In this document: positions 1 through 14,629 of the stretch, one piece after another
Numbering within the stretch: the stretch's first letter is position 1
Layout: every line of letters begins with the position of its first letter
Origin: Sesamum alatum
Lineage: Eukaryota > Streptophyta > Magnoliopsida > Lamiales > Pedaliaceae
Direction of reading: 5' to 3'
Assembly: GCA_034509735.1 (NCBI GenBank)
Contig: JACGWO010000011.1
Coordinates: 27,698,979-27,762,978, forward strand
Length of the DNA stretch: 64,000 nucleotides
The notes under the pieces: generated by a model
Seen by the model: only the letters and a program-made list of their open reading frames with translations
Database searches by the model: none
Told to the model about the DNA's origin: nothing
Translations under genes and position numbers: made by a program

Positions 1-1516
1 ATTATAAGATGCTGATGACAAATAAATTAATAATTGATCCTCACCAAAAAGAAGTAGCAGTAAATATTTGTCTCGGCGTCATAGTAGTGCCGTTTGATTC
101 TCCATGGTTGATCTTTTAATCTTTACCTGTTCATACACATGTTAAATGTTTGTTATCTAGATCTAATCAAATGAACAGAGCATGGATCTACTGCTGAAGA
201 GAATACAGAGGAATAAAATCATGTCAGAACATTTTTTTGCTGCTTCAGAAGTTAGATGTCATACAAATTGTTTTTTTGTTTTTATATCTTCCATTGTATA
301 CTGATATTATCAAGGAGTTGTCTGATGTATCTATTTTAGCATGTGAGCTACATACTAAAAATAATTTAACTTTCTGATCTCTCTGTCTGTCCGTGACTCT
401 CTCTATCTCTTTTATGTGCATCTCTATATGTCTGTATACTTGTTTGTATTTATTACTTGGAAGTAGCTAAAAGTCTCGAGATATTTATGGTAAAGACATT
501 CGAAATGTAATTCAAGCTCATGCATGTGAAGGTGTCTTATCGTGTTTGTTGTGCTTGGCATGTTCCTTTTATTGAGCATAATGTTTCATTTTTAGTATTC
601 GAAAAGGAACTATGACGTGTGGATAATGTGTACCTTTCTATCTTTCCAAAACTAACAACCTGAAAATTTATGCAGAGGAATGAATATTGAAGTAGTTAGT
701 TTGCCTATTTCTTAGTGATAAAAAGATGCAAGCACTGAAAATTTTAGTAAATTTCTGTTTCATGTGAATATATGGGTTTGGAGTCAGCATTGGGTGGCTG
801 AGATGTTTCAAGTTTATCAGGAATCTACACATAGTGCTTTTATGGTTATATGGACTTGTTTGCATGCTTTCGAGGCTGAGGGTTGACCATAGGCTTTCCT
901 GGAGATGGTCCTTTACTCCTTCTGGAGCATTTCATAGGTAACTTAGTCCATCGCATTGGATATAATTGTTGGAACTTGATACTGCCCGAATAAGAAACCA
1001 CTTGAACCGAGTTGGTGATAATTATGTTTCCAGTACAAGTGATTAAGTTTCATTACGCCTGCACATAATTAAACTTTTTTTTGTTCGCATGTGTTATTTA
1101 ACTTTCTGTTTTCGAATATGTACTTGGTCCCAATTCCCGATTTAAGACTTCAATTTGACCTGATATGGAAAATTTGGGCGAGAGTTGAAAAGTTAAAGTT
1201 TTATGCATCTTTGCATTATTATCCTTTAAAATCATGGTCGAGAGTTTGTAGTGTCACATCATTAATTTAGTTAAGAGGGTGGCTTTAACAACGAAACTCA
1301 ATTTAGGAAATAGATTCTTATGGGAGTCATAAATTAGTGATGGGATGAGAGCAAGATATTGCGAGATTGACAATGCTTGATGTTTGAGCTGGAAATTCAT
1401 AGTGTTACCCTTTACTTGCTGCGAGATTTGACAACATATAACCACTATGCTATGCATTTCTCTTTTAGTAAGAGCCATAGGGGCATTATCTATGTTTTCT
1501 AACATCTTTCGTCCAG
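1..1516 (+). other. Intron sequence of the AASDH-like gene, or upstream part of that gene
   Basis: This stretch lies upstream of the first exon I can place (1517). An AG acceptor at 1515-1516 ends it, so at least the right part is intron. A short open frame runs from the window edge to about position 120, but it has no recognisable family motif, so I did not call it an exon. Nothing else is visible apart from T-rich intron-like sequence. Confidence 0.55.
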
Positions 1517-4500
1517 GGATACTTCATTAACAGGCTTATAGCTGTGCCCTCTTTGATGAGGGCGATCATTCCATCTTTGCAAAGTCCAAGCTCCGTAATG
1601 ATTCAAGATTCTTTGAAGTTATTAGTGCTAAGTGGTGAAGTTTTACACCTTTCCTTGTGCAAGATGCTTCTGAAGTTACTACCCCAGACTTCAATTTTGA
1701 ATTTTTATGGGAGCACAGAGGTTAGATCTGAAAACTTATATACTTGTTCAAGCTTTTTCTTGTTTTCAGCAGCAACATGTCTATAACATCTGGCATTATA
1801 GTTACTAATAAGGACAAATTGGAGAATATTATATATCAAACCTCCAGGCAATGGAACAGATAAATCTTGTTTCAAAAGTCAAATTTACAAGCTGACTTGT
1901 ATTCTTTTCGCAGCTCCTTTGTCCTTCTCCCCTTTCAGATTTTTGACATGGATGTCAGTGTCCCCCCCCCCCCCCCCCCCAACCCCACCCTAAGCCACAC
2001 TGCAGCATGTAGTACCATCTTTATACTAAAGAAAACATGTTGCGTCTTTCTCATTCTACTTAATATAGCAGCATTCTGGAGTTTATCTTGTTGTAATTCA
2101 TTCTTTCTCGAAGTAGAGTACATTAGGAGGCCTGTTCAGGTATCTGGGTAATTTATAACATCATTTTATTTCTTTACCTGGATTTTCTGATAATATAGTT
2201 GTCTAAGTTTGCTGATATGGATTGATACTTTTGTCTTACATGCTTAATTATGTGAAGCCATTTTGCCTAAAGTGGAATACTTGTGTGATACATGTTTGTA
2301 TTTAGGTGTCTGGTGACTGCACATACTTTGACTGCAAGAGATTGCCACTGATTCTGGAAAAGGAGGTATTAAGCAGTGTCCCAGTTGGTTTGCCTGTGTC
2401 AAACTGTGATGTGGTGCTTGTCGGAGAAGATGCACCAAATGAAGGGGAGATATATGTCGGTGGACTATGTGTGGCAGCAGGTTACTTCCACTATCCCTAT
2501 CTTATGCCTTTAGCAGATGAGGATTTGTCTCCAGAGCGTGATATTAGGTATGCCAGTAGTGAGTGTAGGGTTCGACATTACTTCAAAACTGGTGATTTTG
2601 CCAGAAAGCTCTCAAGTGGTGATTTGGTTTTTCTTGGAAGAAAGGATCGTACATTAAAAGTTAATGGGCAGCGTGTCTCTCTTGAGGAGATTGAGAGTGC
2701 ATTTCGGGATCATCCTGATGTAGTTGATGCTGCAGTATTATCCCGTGAGGTTGATGGAGAAATCTTACTCCTGGAAGCTCATGTGGTGATAGAGAAAACT
2801 CCCGAAAATGATGAACTTTTAAAATCTTCTCTTAGGAATTGGGTACTGAGGAAGCTTCCAGAGATTATGATACCAAGATGCATCTTCTTCACCAGATTTT
2901 TACCGTTGACTTCTTCCGGGAAAGTTGATTACTTGTCGTTAGCTGCTTCAACATCTTCCGACCAACAAGCCAGGGTTAATGTTGATAAAATTCCTCGGGA
3001 TCACCTCCTGGAAGTTATTAAAAAGGTTCTTCATGAACACCAAAGAAATTCTAAGCATGCTTACTTGGGACATACGTACTCTGATATTAGGTCTTTTTAC
3101 TACATGCTTGCTTGCATATGAGCATTTTTCAGGTTGAGCAAATATTGTTACCCTTTCTTACTCAAAAATGTGTAGAAACTAGACTTAGATCAAGTCATAT
3201 GAGCGTCTGTCTTCGAAATATAAGGAGTATGTTACTTGACAACCTGTTTATATCACTATTCAGAAAAAGGAAAAGAAAAGAAAAACTCCGGTCACTGCCC
3301 ATGGTTACCGTCGCATTATTGGTTAATGTAGCTGCTATTATCTTTTTACTTTTTTTCAAAAGCGATACTTAGTTGTTTCTATTCTTTGTACAGAAAGTAA
3401 TTGCTATAACTAATACTGTAACTTTGAAGGAACTTCCTATAGTCTCTAGATTCTAATTGCAAGTAGCAAGTCGGCATGACTTAGACAGATAGTAATCCAT
3501 ATCAGTGCAGAATTGTTGGCGAATTAGCCTTAGAACATAAGATGTTTTTATTTTTCAATTGTCATGTCTCAGGCAATTATGCAGTTTTCATGTGTGAAAG
3601 AGAAACACACTAAACGAGTTCCTTCTCTTAGAATGTCAAATAAAAAAGAGAAACTATATAATCCTACGTCAGTTTATATGCAGCTTTTTTATCAAACTTC
3701 CACAAAATTGCAACCTATTTTAGTTCAAAACCACATTAAGTCATATGAATGAATCTTCTGTACTAACTCACTAACTCAGAATTTTGGTAGCCTATCCAAT
3801 TCAATGCCCAGTATACATGATTACTTCATTCTTTTCCTCTTATCTTCAATATAAATTATGCTAAAATTTGGATGACAAATTTTGTGGAATGGACAGGATA
3901 AAAGACAAACAAATTTCTCACATAATATAACATGGTTAGATGACTTAACAGTGCCCATCTTTCTCCTCGCTAAATTTGCTCTTGTCCAATTTTCTCTCAA
4001 ATTTAGTTCTCAGTAAAAAAAATATTATTGTCTGATTTATACCTCTTGCTTACTGGCATGTCCACAGTTTCTTTGCTTTGTATTTGCCCAATTAAATGTC
4101 TAGTGTTCTTGAAATCATACATCTTTCTGTTGCATGTTTCATATAGAGTCCTACATAATTTTGCGGCTCCACTCCTGTTACACATCAAAGACAGCTTCCC
4201 TAAAGAAGTCTTCTTTACTTTTCGTTCAGGTCTTTTCTGATGCACTGATGGTTGAGAAAGTTTCTAATGATGATGATTTTTTTGTGATGGGTGGTAGTTC
4301 TATATCTGCAGCCTATGTTTCTTTCAAGTTGGGAATCCATATGAAGTTGCTGTACACTTTTCCCACTCCACTCAGCCTTGAAATTGCCCTTTCATCTACC
4401 AGCTCTTCTGTAGGAACTGATGCTCATTTGAGAATGGATTTGAGACGGCCAGAAGAAATGCTTCTCTCCAGGGAATCAAGAAATCCCAATTTTCAGGGAA

Positions 4501-7500
4501 GCAAGCCTCACAGAAGGTTCTTTCTTGCGGATAGTAACAGTGACATTTATACTCCTCCCAAAAAATTAAAGACAGAGTCATGTACCTATGAAGGTCCTTT
4601 GAAGGAGCAAAGTCCTATAGATAGTATATGGAATCCCACTGCAGTGCATACTGAATGTTCTTTTACTCGGTGCAACAAAAGCATGCATTTAGGGCAATGT
4701 GCGGAAAATTATTCATATGACACAGTTTGGTCGAACATAATACGAAGAGATGGAAAAGGATTTCTGCGAGAACTGTGGAAAGTTGAGATGGATTCTTGTG
4801 TTGATGCATCACCTCTTGTGGTTTTCAGAGGAAGTGCTATCTATCTGTTCATTGGAGCACACTCTCACAAATTTGTTTGTGTAGATGGAAAAAGGTAATG
4901 TTTGTTGATTTAGCTATCCATGGTAGGCACCTAAGTTCTGATACTTCTGTTAACAACCTTGAAGGATATATTCTTGTTTGTTTCCCTGCTCCACTGAATT
5001 ATTGATGAAGCAGGATCTGCTTTTCTTTTTCCCCCTAATTTAATAGTTTCTTTTGCTAGCTTATAAATTACCTGTTGGAAATATATGTTTTTTTCCGTTT
5101 TAGAATGATTTTTTTCATTTATAACATTGGGTTGACCGTCTCAGTTTAGTTTTTACCTTGTTTTTGGTCCCATGGTTGGTATTTTTGTACATGGTTTGCT
5201 CAATTCAGAAATTCCGAGACCCCAGTTGATGGGAAGAGAATGGGATTTCAGTGGTCTTCCATTATATTGGCTGATGTGGAAACTGTATGCCAAACATCTG
5301 AAAAACTTACATCTGTGGCTTTTATACATTAATTATTTGATCATCATGAAAGATGCTTTCTTGAAAAAATCAAATCATTAGGCTTAAAATCACTATGCCC
5401 TTTTAAATTTTGTAGTGGAGTTGTTCAGTGGGAAACCAAACTAGAAGGACGGGTAGAATGCTCAGCAGCAATTCTTGATGACTTCTCTCAGGTTGCTTCT
5501 CAATTTAAATATGCTGAATTACCTGATACCTTGCTTTGTTTGAAAGTGTTTCAAATTGACATTAGTGTTTTATAGGTTGTAGTTGGATGTTACCAGGGAA
5601 TCATTTATTTCCTTCACTTTTCAAATGGCAGCGTCTGCTGGAGTTTCCAAACGAACGGTGAGGTATGATAACTTTGAACCTTTCTTACTTTATATTTAAC
5701 AGAAATATAATTAACATTTATGATGCTACCCTGCTTGAGTGTATTTTAGTGTCAGACTTACCCTATATTAACTTGGCCAACTCAAGAAGGATCCAACCGA
5801 GCCGTCAGCAACCTTGATTCATAACATAAGATATGCTTGTTTACTTTCTAACCTTGATTTTGGATTCAGGCTGTAAATTCTGTATGTACTGGAAGATGGG
5901 TTTTTCACCCTAATAGGCATGCCAAAAAATTGCAGCCATCACTGTAAGAGTGAGGGTATAATGTAGAATCATTAACTGCTCATAAGGTTAGAAGGAAGAG
6001 GACAAAGCAGGATGTTAGAGTGCCAGTCAGACTTTCTTTTTCGTACCCTTTTCTTTATGTAACCTTTCACATTGTTGACCTACACAAATGTAGAATTTGA
6101 CATCCATCGATGAGGACAGTTGTCCCAATTTTTTGAGTTTTGCCCATGTGACATTCATTTTGTTATTGTTAGTTTTGAAACCTGTAGGAAATGGTTACTT
6201 GCCATTTTCTTTATTTCCTATTGCAGTCAATAGTTGCTTAAATTTGTTGAATAATTTTATTGATATCCACTTTTTTTTGAACTTTTGAAGGTGAAATCGC
6301 AGCCGGTGGTTGACAAAAGCAGACATTTGGTTTGGTATTTTTTCTTTCTTATTTTATTGGTTGTAACCTCATCTTTTCCCCTCTTAATTTAGATTTTTCT
6401 TTCTGCAAATTGTATCATTTTTTCATGTGCTAAGGCTGGGAGTTCAATTTACTTCTATTGCATCATTATCTGTTTCGGTTTGTATTCTCATCTTGTGACT
6501 AGTAGACATGCATCTCTTAAAAGGGTATAAATGAACCTAGCATAAACAAGTTAATTGTTTTAGCAACCTGACACAATAGCCAGGTTTGTGAAAATTCGTT
6601 TAACGTTAATGCTGATATTTCAATGCCCCTTGTATGCTTAAAAGCTTACTTAGGTTTTATTTTAAGTTGTATGATGGATGATCTGATGCTCTATTTGCTT
6701 GCGCAATAACACAGAAGCTCACTTTTTTAGTAGACTTTGTTCTATGATTCATCTGATAAGAAACTGCTATAGACAATGATAACTATCAAGAAGATTCTCC
6801 TTACCAGTTTAATCTCAAATCTCTCTTGTTTATTATTTTACACTTTTTTCAGGTGTGGATCTTACGATCAAAATCTATATGCCATTGATTACATAAGTTA
6901 CTGCTGTGTTTATAAACTTCAATGTGGTGGCAGTATATTTGGTTCACCTGCTATTAATGAGGTGGGTTTTGCAAAGTCATTGCGATACATATCTATTGCT
7001 TCAGCGTGTCACCCTCCCCTGCCCAAGCTAAATTATGATGTACCCTGTGTGTATAACATTTATGCAGTAAAATTGTCTCTTGAATTATAGTTGACTTAAA
7101 TATGTGACAACGTATATCTCGAATAAGTTTGCAAGTTTAAAAGGACGCTGTTACAACTCTAGTCCCAACATCAAATGCTCATATGTAAGAGGTCAAAATT
7201 TAGTAAGGAGCTCCCTCCAAAAACTGGTGAGCACAACCTTTTGACACATGATGAGTTACAAAAGCCAAAGCGACTTTTGTTATGCTGGGATGAAAAGACA
7301 ATTTCCAACTTTTCTGTACATTAGAATGAAGCAGGAAAGATCATTCCAAGTATTTTTTTCTTTTTTTCCATAGGAAATAATATCTATTCTTGCTTCTCAG
7401 TAAATAATTTTTTCGCTATAATACTAGTACTTATCTTCCTTCTACAACCAAAGAACTCTACCTCCCTTTCCTCCCTGGTAACCTCAGTTCTTTCTCACAC

Positions 7501-10500
7501 CAGTTCTCTTCCTTCCAGTGGATCTAAGCATCGACAAGTCCGTCTCTCGTGTGGCTCCCTGCACCAGGCATAACTATAACTAGACTGTCTTCAACAAACC
7601 TTACCACCAAATGTCCATAGCAATCCATTTGCCTTTTAACGCCGTTTTTACCTACTATTGTTCTCCACCTGGAAGGCTACCCATCTTTTGAATTCTTTGG
7701 GTTTTTTGCTTAGGGTTTGTTTTCCAGGTTTAGGTATAAAAATTAGAGACAGACCTGATATGCACAAAAGGGCTATTGACAATAAGCTTCCTACCTTTAC
7801 ACTGCCTCTTTAACTTGTCCAGCGAAATATGGAGACACTGATAATATCTCATCAAAGTGTTCTGTTCCTAGTTTATATCAACAAGTATTTATGTTTATAT
7901 ATGCCTAATGAATCATGAATGTCTTTAACAAATTCTCAGCATGAATTCTCTTTTCTTCCTTATATATTGACTACATCCTTAGCTTGTTAACCTTCTTTTG
8001 GTTTTGCAGATTCAAGAGAAACTTTATGTGGCATCCACCAGTGGTCATGTTACTGCATTGGAAATTAAGGTTTTGGCTTTTCCTTCTTCTATCCTGGTTG
8101 TCAAATTTTACGACACACATGTTAATGCTTAGCTAAGTTTCTTGCTTTAGGCATTGCATTGGCTTGTGACAGCTGATTAAGATTGATTGAGAAATCGTAC
8201 ATCTATATCAGAATGGAGGAAATTGGTTATTTTGTTTGGTTCAGTTAGCTATAATTTATACTGAGAAGTCATAGCTATACTTTCTTCTTATCACTAACTT
8301 GAAGGGTCTGAATCTTTGTGGCTGCACCTTGCACGTATATGTTATTAATTCATAAAAGAAAGCAATTTAGCGTAATTATGCATCTAATGAATCTTGTATT
8401 TTTCCCACGATACGTGATATGTGTTTTTGTATCCTTTACTCAAGCTGGCCCATGTCTTTCAATAACAAGTTGATTAAAATGCCATTTGGAGACCACATGT
8501 TTTCTGCCTTCCATTTTCTCTTTCTTTTCTGTAACTTTCATCTTGTCTGGTCTTTGTCTCTTCTATCATGCATCAGCCATGGTAAAGAGTTCGGTCTCTC
8601 TTCTGGTGTTTCATTTTGGTGAAAATGATTTATTATGTATCTTTTTGGACAAAATAAATGGTTAGATAGAAGCCTGACTAAATTGGATGAGATAAAGCAG
8701 AAGACTGTATATATGTGCTTCTAGAAAAATATAGAGGGCAATAGTGAGACATGTAAATGTTTCTCCAATTAAGAGCTGCCCTGTAAAATTACCATGTGTG
8801 CTGCCTAGATGGATTAAACCTGCTTATTTGTTATTGCTTTGATTGACCATGGAGTTATGTTTGCATGTTATCTTCCATCCAAAATGACTCTTCAGAATAT
8901 TGTAATTTTCTTAACTGTTATAACTTGTCGTGATATGGGATTTATATGTTCATGTAGATTCTACCCTTTAAGAAGTTGTGGGAGCAAGACATGGGAGCAC
9001 CTATTTTTGGTTCTCTTTCAATCAGTTATACTGATGGGAATAGTATGTATGCATTTCACTTAACCATTTACCTATATTACTTATTCCTTTACTCATTATT
9101 GAAATACTTCTTTTTGTCGCATTTGATAGGCTTTTCTTCGTCCAATATTAAGCCATGTTTCTGCTTTTTCTGTTTATGAACTGGAGACAATATTATTTCT
9201 TCTTTGGCTGACAACTTCGGTTGTATAATATGTTGGAAGCATAAAGTCTTGTCTGTTTCTTCGTCTGTCCTCTGATTACGACTTATATATTGCCTTATTA
9301 TGCTCATTGTTAGTCAATCTGTGCTTTTATAGTTGTGCACTTGTATGCTTTGTATCTGTGGGTGTTTCAGATGTCTTTTGGTGTTCATGCTGTTGCAGTC
9401 ATTTGTTGCTTGGTAGATGGGACTGTTCTTGTCCTGAACACCTGTGGCTCTATTGTTTGGAAGGTATGCAATCACTTAACTGCTTACTCAATTAATCTGC
9501 AATTATGATTTTTTTTTTACACTATGCAATTTAAGTTTGCATATGGTCGTTGCATTGATGTTTATCATGACTTGATTGTTGATAGACTCTTGGGTTATTA
9601 GTCATCCTTGTCAAAGTCATAGAGCTCATTTACCACTAATCAGAAGAATAATAAGTAAACTCTTCCTGGGTTACATTGTTTTGAAGTACTTCTTGTTCTT
9701 CTTCCAAGAGTGTCGTTTCACAAGTTTCACGACTCTGGCAAGGCTTATGACAATTGCTAGTTGAGTTCCATGGGGTGCATTGGGCTAATTTCTCAGAAAA
9801 CTTCTTCCTCATGCCATTTTGAGATGGTTGTTCCGGCTTATCTAATGTCTATGTTTGGGTGCTTCTGATTTTTGTTTCAGTATTATATATATATATATAT
9901 GTATATAGACATACACATACATACATATATACATACATACACGAACAACAGTTCTCTGTTTTTTTTTTTTTTTTTCTTCTTTCTTCTGTAATTTGCAATG
10001 GAACTGGACGGCTTTTTCCAATTGGGTATCCTATCTGTTTGCGTCCTCCTTATGCCTGATGACATATTTTTCTTGGTTCTCTTTTTCAGTTAAGTTAAAC
10101 TTAATGGGCATTTATTTCTTTATCAAACATGTTGAGGGGAGGTTTCTAATATGGTTGTAAGCACTAGAATTTATTGTTAACCATCTGGTTATCTCTTAGT
10201 GGCTGAAAACTGCACCACAAAGAAACTTTCTGAAATGAGGACTTCCAATATATCGACTTGGCACACTTTCGGAGTGGTTGTATGGGAATTACCTGAATAT
10301 TATATTATTTCTTCTTCTCTTTTTTAATTTTATCTTTCAGTTTGTACCTAACAAGCAGTAACTAGTGATTCTAATGCGAGCTAGACTGTTTTGTGGATGT
10401 GATTCCTTTCTCTGGAGATGACATGAACTAATTTATGTTCTGAGTATTTGATCCTTTTTCTGTTTATTTATATATCGATAAAATGACTAATCTCACTTTG

Positions 10501-13368
10501 TTAACTGCTTGGAGAAGCTTCACTTATGTATAACCATCAGCTTGTGGTTGGTTATTTATGTACATGCACAAAGAACGGTGAAAAACTATGTTGATGAAGG
10601 TCAAATTCTTGTAAAATTTCAGTCCTTTATCCTCATTAAATCTTTTTTCATCTTTTCCTCGTTTACGTAACAGGTGCGAACTGGTGGGCCCATTTTTGCT
10701 GGACCTTGCACGTCTCAAGCATTACCTTCCCAGGTCAGGTTCATTGATCCAGAAGCTGATTAAATAAACTATAACTTAAGCTTTGGTATTGTAAAGTAAA
10801 CACACGGCTTACTGTTAGGGAATAAATCCTTTTTCACTTTCAGAACATTTTTCGCAGTTCCCAAAGTCTAAGTTGAACTCAGGCTCAATCTAGGCTATAG
10901 TGCGAGAGAAATTTGGGATAACTAACAAGGGTATGTGGACGTGAAGTCCTATAATTTATTTTGTATAGCCAAATATACATATCGTTTGACCCCCCTGTAT
11001 CCTCCCAAATTTCCGCCAACCAGGGAAAGCCAACTTTCCTCATATTTTCAGTGTCCTTCCTTTTTCGTACTTTCTGTTCATACTGTAGTTGCATCCCCAC
11101 ATTGAAGCCATACAAGCTTGGCATGGTACCCATCATAGCTTTGTCAAAAGTTGTTAACAATTGAGTTCAAAAACAAAGTTCTGTCACTTCTAAAAGCGCT
11201 AATTTTCTTTTGCTGCCACCTTGATTCATGCCTCAGACTTGCACACACATAAGCCAAATGAAATTTGGCTAAGTTACTGCTTAAAGGGCTTGAGCAATTG
11301 GTGCTCATGAGGTGTTTGGCAGAGATATAAACAGGTCATACGTTCCCGTGGGGGAGGGTCTCAAGTGAAAATGAGCTCGACTAAATATTAAGAAATCTAA
11401 GGAGTCAACTCAACCTTGACTTCCAAGTTTGGATTGAGCTATAGTTGCAGCTCAGCATCGATTGGCCAATCAAGGTCTAATGAAAATGCAATTGAAATGT
11501 TCTTTTAACCAAAACGGTCAACGTGTTAGTTATCAATGTAAAATTTGGAAGAGAGTGGTGATTTGGGAAATGAGGTCCACAACAGTGAACTCTTCTTTCA
11601 GGGATTCATGGTGTTGTGGGATGTGTAAAGTAGGGAATTTAATGCTGCATCTACCAACAGCACCACACAAAAAGGAAGTATATTGCTAGCATAATGGAAG
11701 TTACGGTGTTCATGGCAGAAATGGCTTCTTCGGTTGAGAATTCTGTGTGTTCACATTATCCTAATTCGTTTTTCTTGTCTTTTAATTGTTTCACCTACTT
11801 GACCAGTGTGCGAGATGTGTATAAAGATGAGCAAGAATGTGAGGCCGATGATTGCTAAGGGGTTGAAAATTGAGTCAATGGTGAATCTACAAGCAGATTA
11901 GATATTCTTAAACGAAAAGTAATGAAGGTCATAAGAATCAATTAATTATTAAGTATAAGTTTAAGATAAAGGTACATAAAGAAAATAATGAAAATCATGT
12001 AAAAGAGCTCGCAAGCTATTATTCGTGAATGATAAACTCAAAATTATGATTTACCATTATCGATCCAAATCAAAAGGTTTGCCGGCCCTGTGAACTTTTT
12101 GGGATTACATCAAATTTATACTGGTAAGCACCAACCGTGGTTGTTATTAAAGTTTACTTCTCAAACTTCTGACTTTTCCACCCTTTGTTCTGATTATAGT
12201 GGAACCTGAGCCATGAATATTTAGTTTGTTGATTTGACCAATTTGTACCCAAATCACACGACTAATGGTTAGCTGTTCTACTAGTCAACAACAGTCGCTC
12301 TACGCTATTTCTTAGATAAATAAATGGTGCAGTGGCAAATGTCATGTATTTGCAGTGGACTCTACCTAGTGAGCGTGTACAAATTGAGCAATTCTGTATC
12401 GTATGCTGCCATTTTCCATTAGATTATGTAACTTTGATTGCAAAGTCAATTGACTTACATCCCATGCAGGTATTCATATGCTCCAGAGATGGAAGTATCT
12501 ATTCCTTTGAAATGGTGAGAGTTCTCTACATATATTTTTCATGACTGAACATCCTATCCAATGTCGGGGTTATCAGATTCTTTGTTAACTAGAGCCAATT
12601 ACCTGCTCGTATCTCATTACTTATTTGGGCTTGGAAAATCAACTCTTATGAAACTTACAATGTACTTTAAGAATAACATCTCAAGTTTTGCCATGCATAT
12701 ATGACTATGAAATCAAAAGAAAGCTGATAATTCCTCTGGCAAACTATGTTAGCTCTTATGTTCCGTTCTCTTTGACAATCAATTTGTACTCTTAATTTAA
12801 CACAATTCAGATTATTAAGAACTGCCATTTAGTTTATCAATCATTCATAATCTAAGTTCAGATCTCCTACAACTTCGATTCTCTGGTGATATACTTTGAC
12901 TTGAATATTACGCTAGAAGACGTGTATGTAGATTAATCATACTGTTATCTTTAATTCCAGGAAACAGGTAACCTAATCTGGAAGCATGCAATTGGACATC
13001 CAATTACTTCATCTGCTTATGTAGATGAGAACACCCAAGTGACATCTAATGACTCCAATTTGTCTGCCAGGTAATGGTTAAGCCTTGGCATATTAAATTG
13101 GCTTATACCGATTAATTTCTCCTGACCATTCTTCCTCATCCTTTTCAGGTTAATCTGCGTCTGTGACAGTTCTGGTAGTATTCATGTGCTTGCAGTTGAC
13201 TCGACTGCTATTGGAGGTTCAAAGCAAAATATGAAAGGCGTAGTACAGAAATTTGCTCAAGTGGACTTGGAAGGGGACATCTTCTCTTCACCGGTGATGA
13301 TTGGTGGCAGGATTTTTGTTGGTTGTAGGGATGATCATGTGTATTGTATTAAGCTTGATGTTGAATAG
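1517..13368 (+). CDS. AAE19: AASDH-like acyl-activating enzyme (AAE19-like), adenylation + carrier + PQQ propeller, 5' partial
   Basis: Exons: 1517-1720, 2306-3025, 4230-4894, 5416-5491, 5576-5662, 6291-6334, 6853-6961, 8010-8069, 8958-9042, 9399-9463, 10674-10733, 12470-12514, 12961-13070, 13149-13368. All have GT..AG borders; phases close to 849 codons and a TAG stop. The start and the N-terminal part of the adenylation domain lie off the left edge. Visible adenylation motifs are FYGSTE (end of the first exon), YFKTGD (about 2579-2596), [13 protein letters not shown] (about 2638) and the C-terminal LTSSGK with the catalytic lysine codon at 2921. A carrier (phosphopantetheine) domain follows, [11 protein letters not shown], with the likely attachment serine at 4299-4301. 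The rest is a row of PQQ/beta-propeller blades such as [26 protein letters not shown] and [12 protein letters not shown]. This order is that of the AASDH / beta-alanine-activating family; the plant member is called AAE19. The substrate cannot be told from the sequence. Function is by homology; the gene symbol is less certain than the family. Confidence 0.9.
1964..1980. repeat. Poly-C tract in an AASDH-like intron
   Basis: A run of about 17 C lies in the intron between exons 1517-1720 and 2306-3025. It is a simple homopolymer, and its length is prone to assembly or sequencing error. Confidence 0.9.
9884..9977. repeat. Microsatellite cluster (TA/CA-rich and poly-T) in an AASDH-like intron
   Basis: An AT/TA dinucleotide run is followed by alternating ACATAC/ATAC units and then a T tract at about 9960-9975. 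It lies in the intron between exons 9399-9463 and 10674-10733. The open frames that cover it on both strands are repeat artefacts. Confidence 0.85.
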
Positions 13369-14467
13369 CTTAAGCCTGAGGTCCTAGTCGACAAATCTTC
13401 ACTTCTATAACTTTGTGGTGTCCGATGCTGGATCCAGAAAAAGGCAGCTTCGCCCATGAGAAAGAAGTCGAGCGTTTTAATTTGAAATGGTGAAACTGAA
13501 CGAAGTATTAGTTAGAGTGACCACAACACCACCTTCTTTTTGAGATTGGGTACACGATTTTCGGCGCTATATGGCTCTCTCCAAAGCATATGTCTTAGAT
13601 TGAATGCTGTGTAGATCAGACAATGAAGATATTTTATCTAGTTATTCAGAATTTCATCTCAGGACTTAAATCTACATCATCATAGGATGTCTCGAGGAAT
13701 AACACTATGATTCTGGGAGGGTACGTTGTGTTGGGAAATGCTGCTTTAGTAAAATCTGCTCCCTAATATTCTACTACTAAGAACTGCTCCGGGAATCCTG
13801 CAGGCAATGCAACTAACTGGTAGACAAAAACAGTTTCTTCATCATCCTAAGCATGTTTCTCATTACTTGTTTTCCAGATCTAGTATTGGATTCTAGCAAG
13901 TGTATATGGAAGGGCATGGATCAGGGCAAGGAAGCTACAACACACTCGCCCCGCCCCTTGAGCTTGAAATCAGCAAAGTCGAGCTTTGCCCTCAGGAGAT
14001 ACGCGATAATTCTCATTAAAAGGCAAGTCCAGATTTGATTATTCCTTTTAAAAAAACAAAAATTATTTGTTGTGCATTGCATGTATATGTGAAATCAGTA
14101 GGCTGTATATGAAACCTCTAGGTTTTCCTCTGCATAATGCATAGCCAAAACTGAAAAAAGAGATTTTTTTTAATACAGTTTGCAATGGTTAGTGAGTAGA
14201 TAAAACCAGTCTGTTGTTGTTGTTGTTGTTGTTCTATTTTAATGTAAAGGAAGCATAATGCAGTTGGCTGAGCATTACAGCAGGTTTGGTTTTTCTGTGT
14301 TTTCAACCAAACAATCCATATCCCAATCATGTTTTTGTGTTTGTTTTAGTTTAGATAAAAACCTTGATAACAAAAGTATGGTAGTGGCAACTATTTAGGT
14401 GCGGTCGGTTGTCGCTTAGGTTGCATTGGGGCCCTCCCTACCCTACCCTCATGGAAGACAGGTGAGT

Positions 14468-14503
<36 letters not shown>

Positions 14504-14629
14504 TATTTATATTCTTACTCCACTCGCACAAACCCCCCACTTTCATGCACCTTTAATTCAATAATAATAATAATAACAATAATAATAATAATGGATAATG
14601 ACATTTATACTTTTTGACTTATGGCAAAT
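13369..14629. other. 3' UTR/flank of the AASDH-like gene with microsatellites
   Basis: The stretch follows the TAG stop at 13366-13368 and probably contains the 3' UTR. It holds a (TGT)n tract near 14213-14233, a (TA)n tract near 14468-14495 and an (ATA)n tract near 14561-14592. No coding sequence was recognised. Confidence 0.6.

Noticed and set aside
1..120. Short open frame at the left edge as an upstream AASDH-like exon
   Set aside because: It has no adenylation-domain motif and no convincing donor that joins in frame to 1517.
3112..3372. Open frame after the second visible AASDH-like exon
   Set aside because: It lies in the intron after the donor at 3026; the family sequence continues at 4230 instead.
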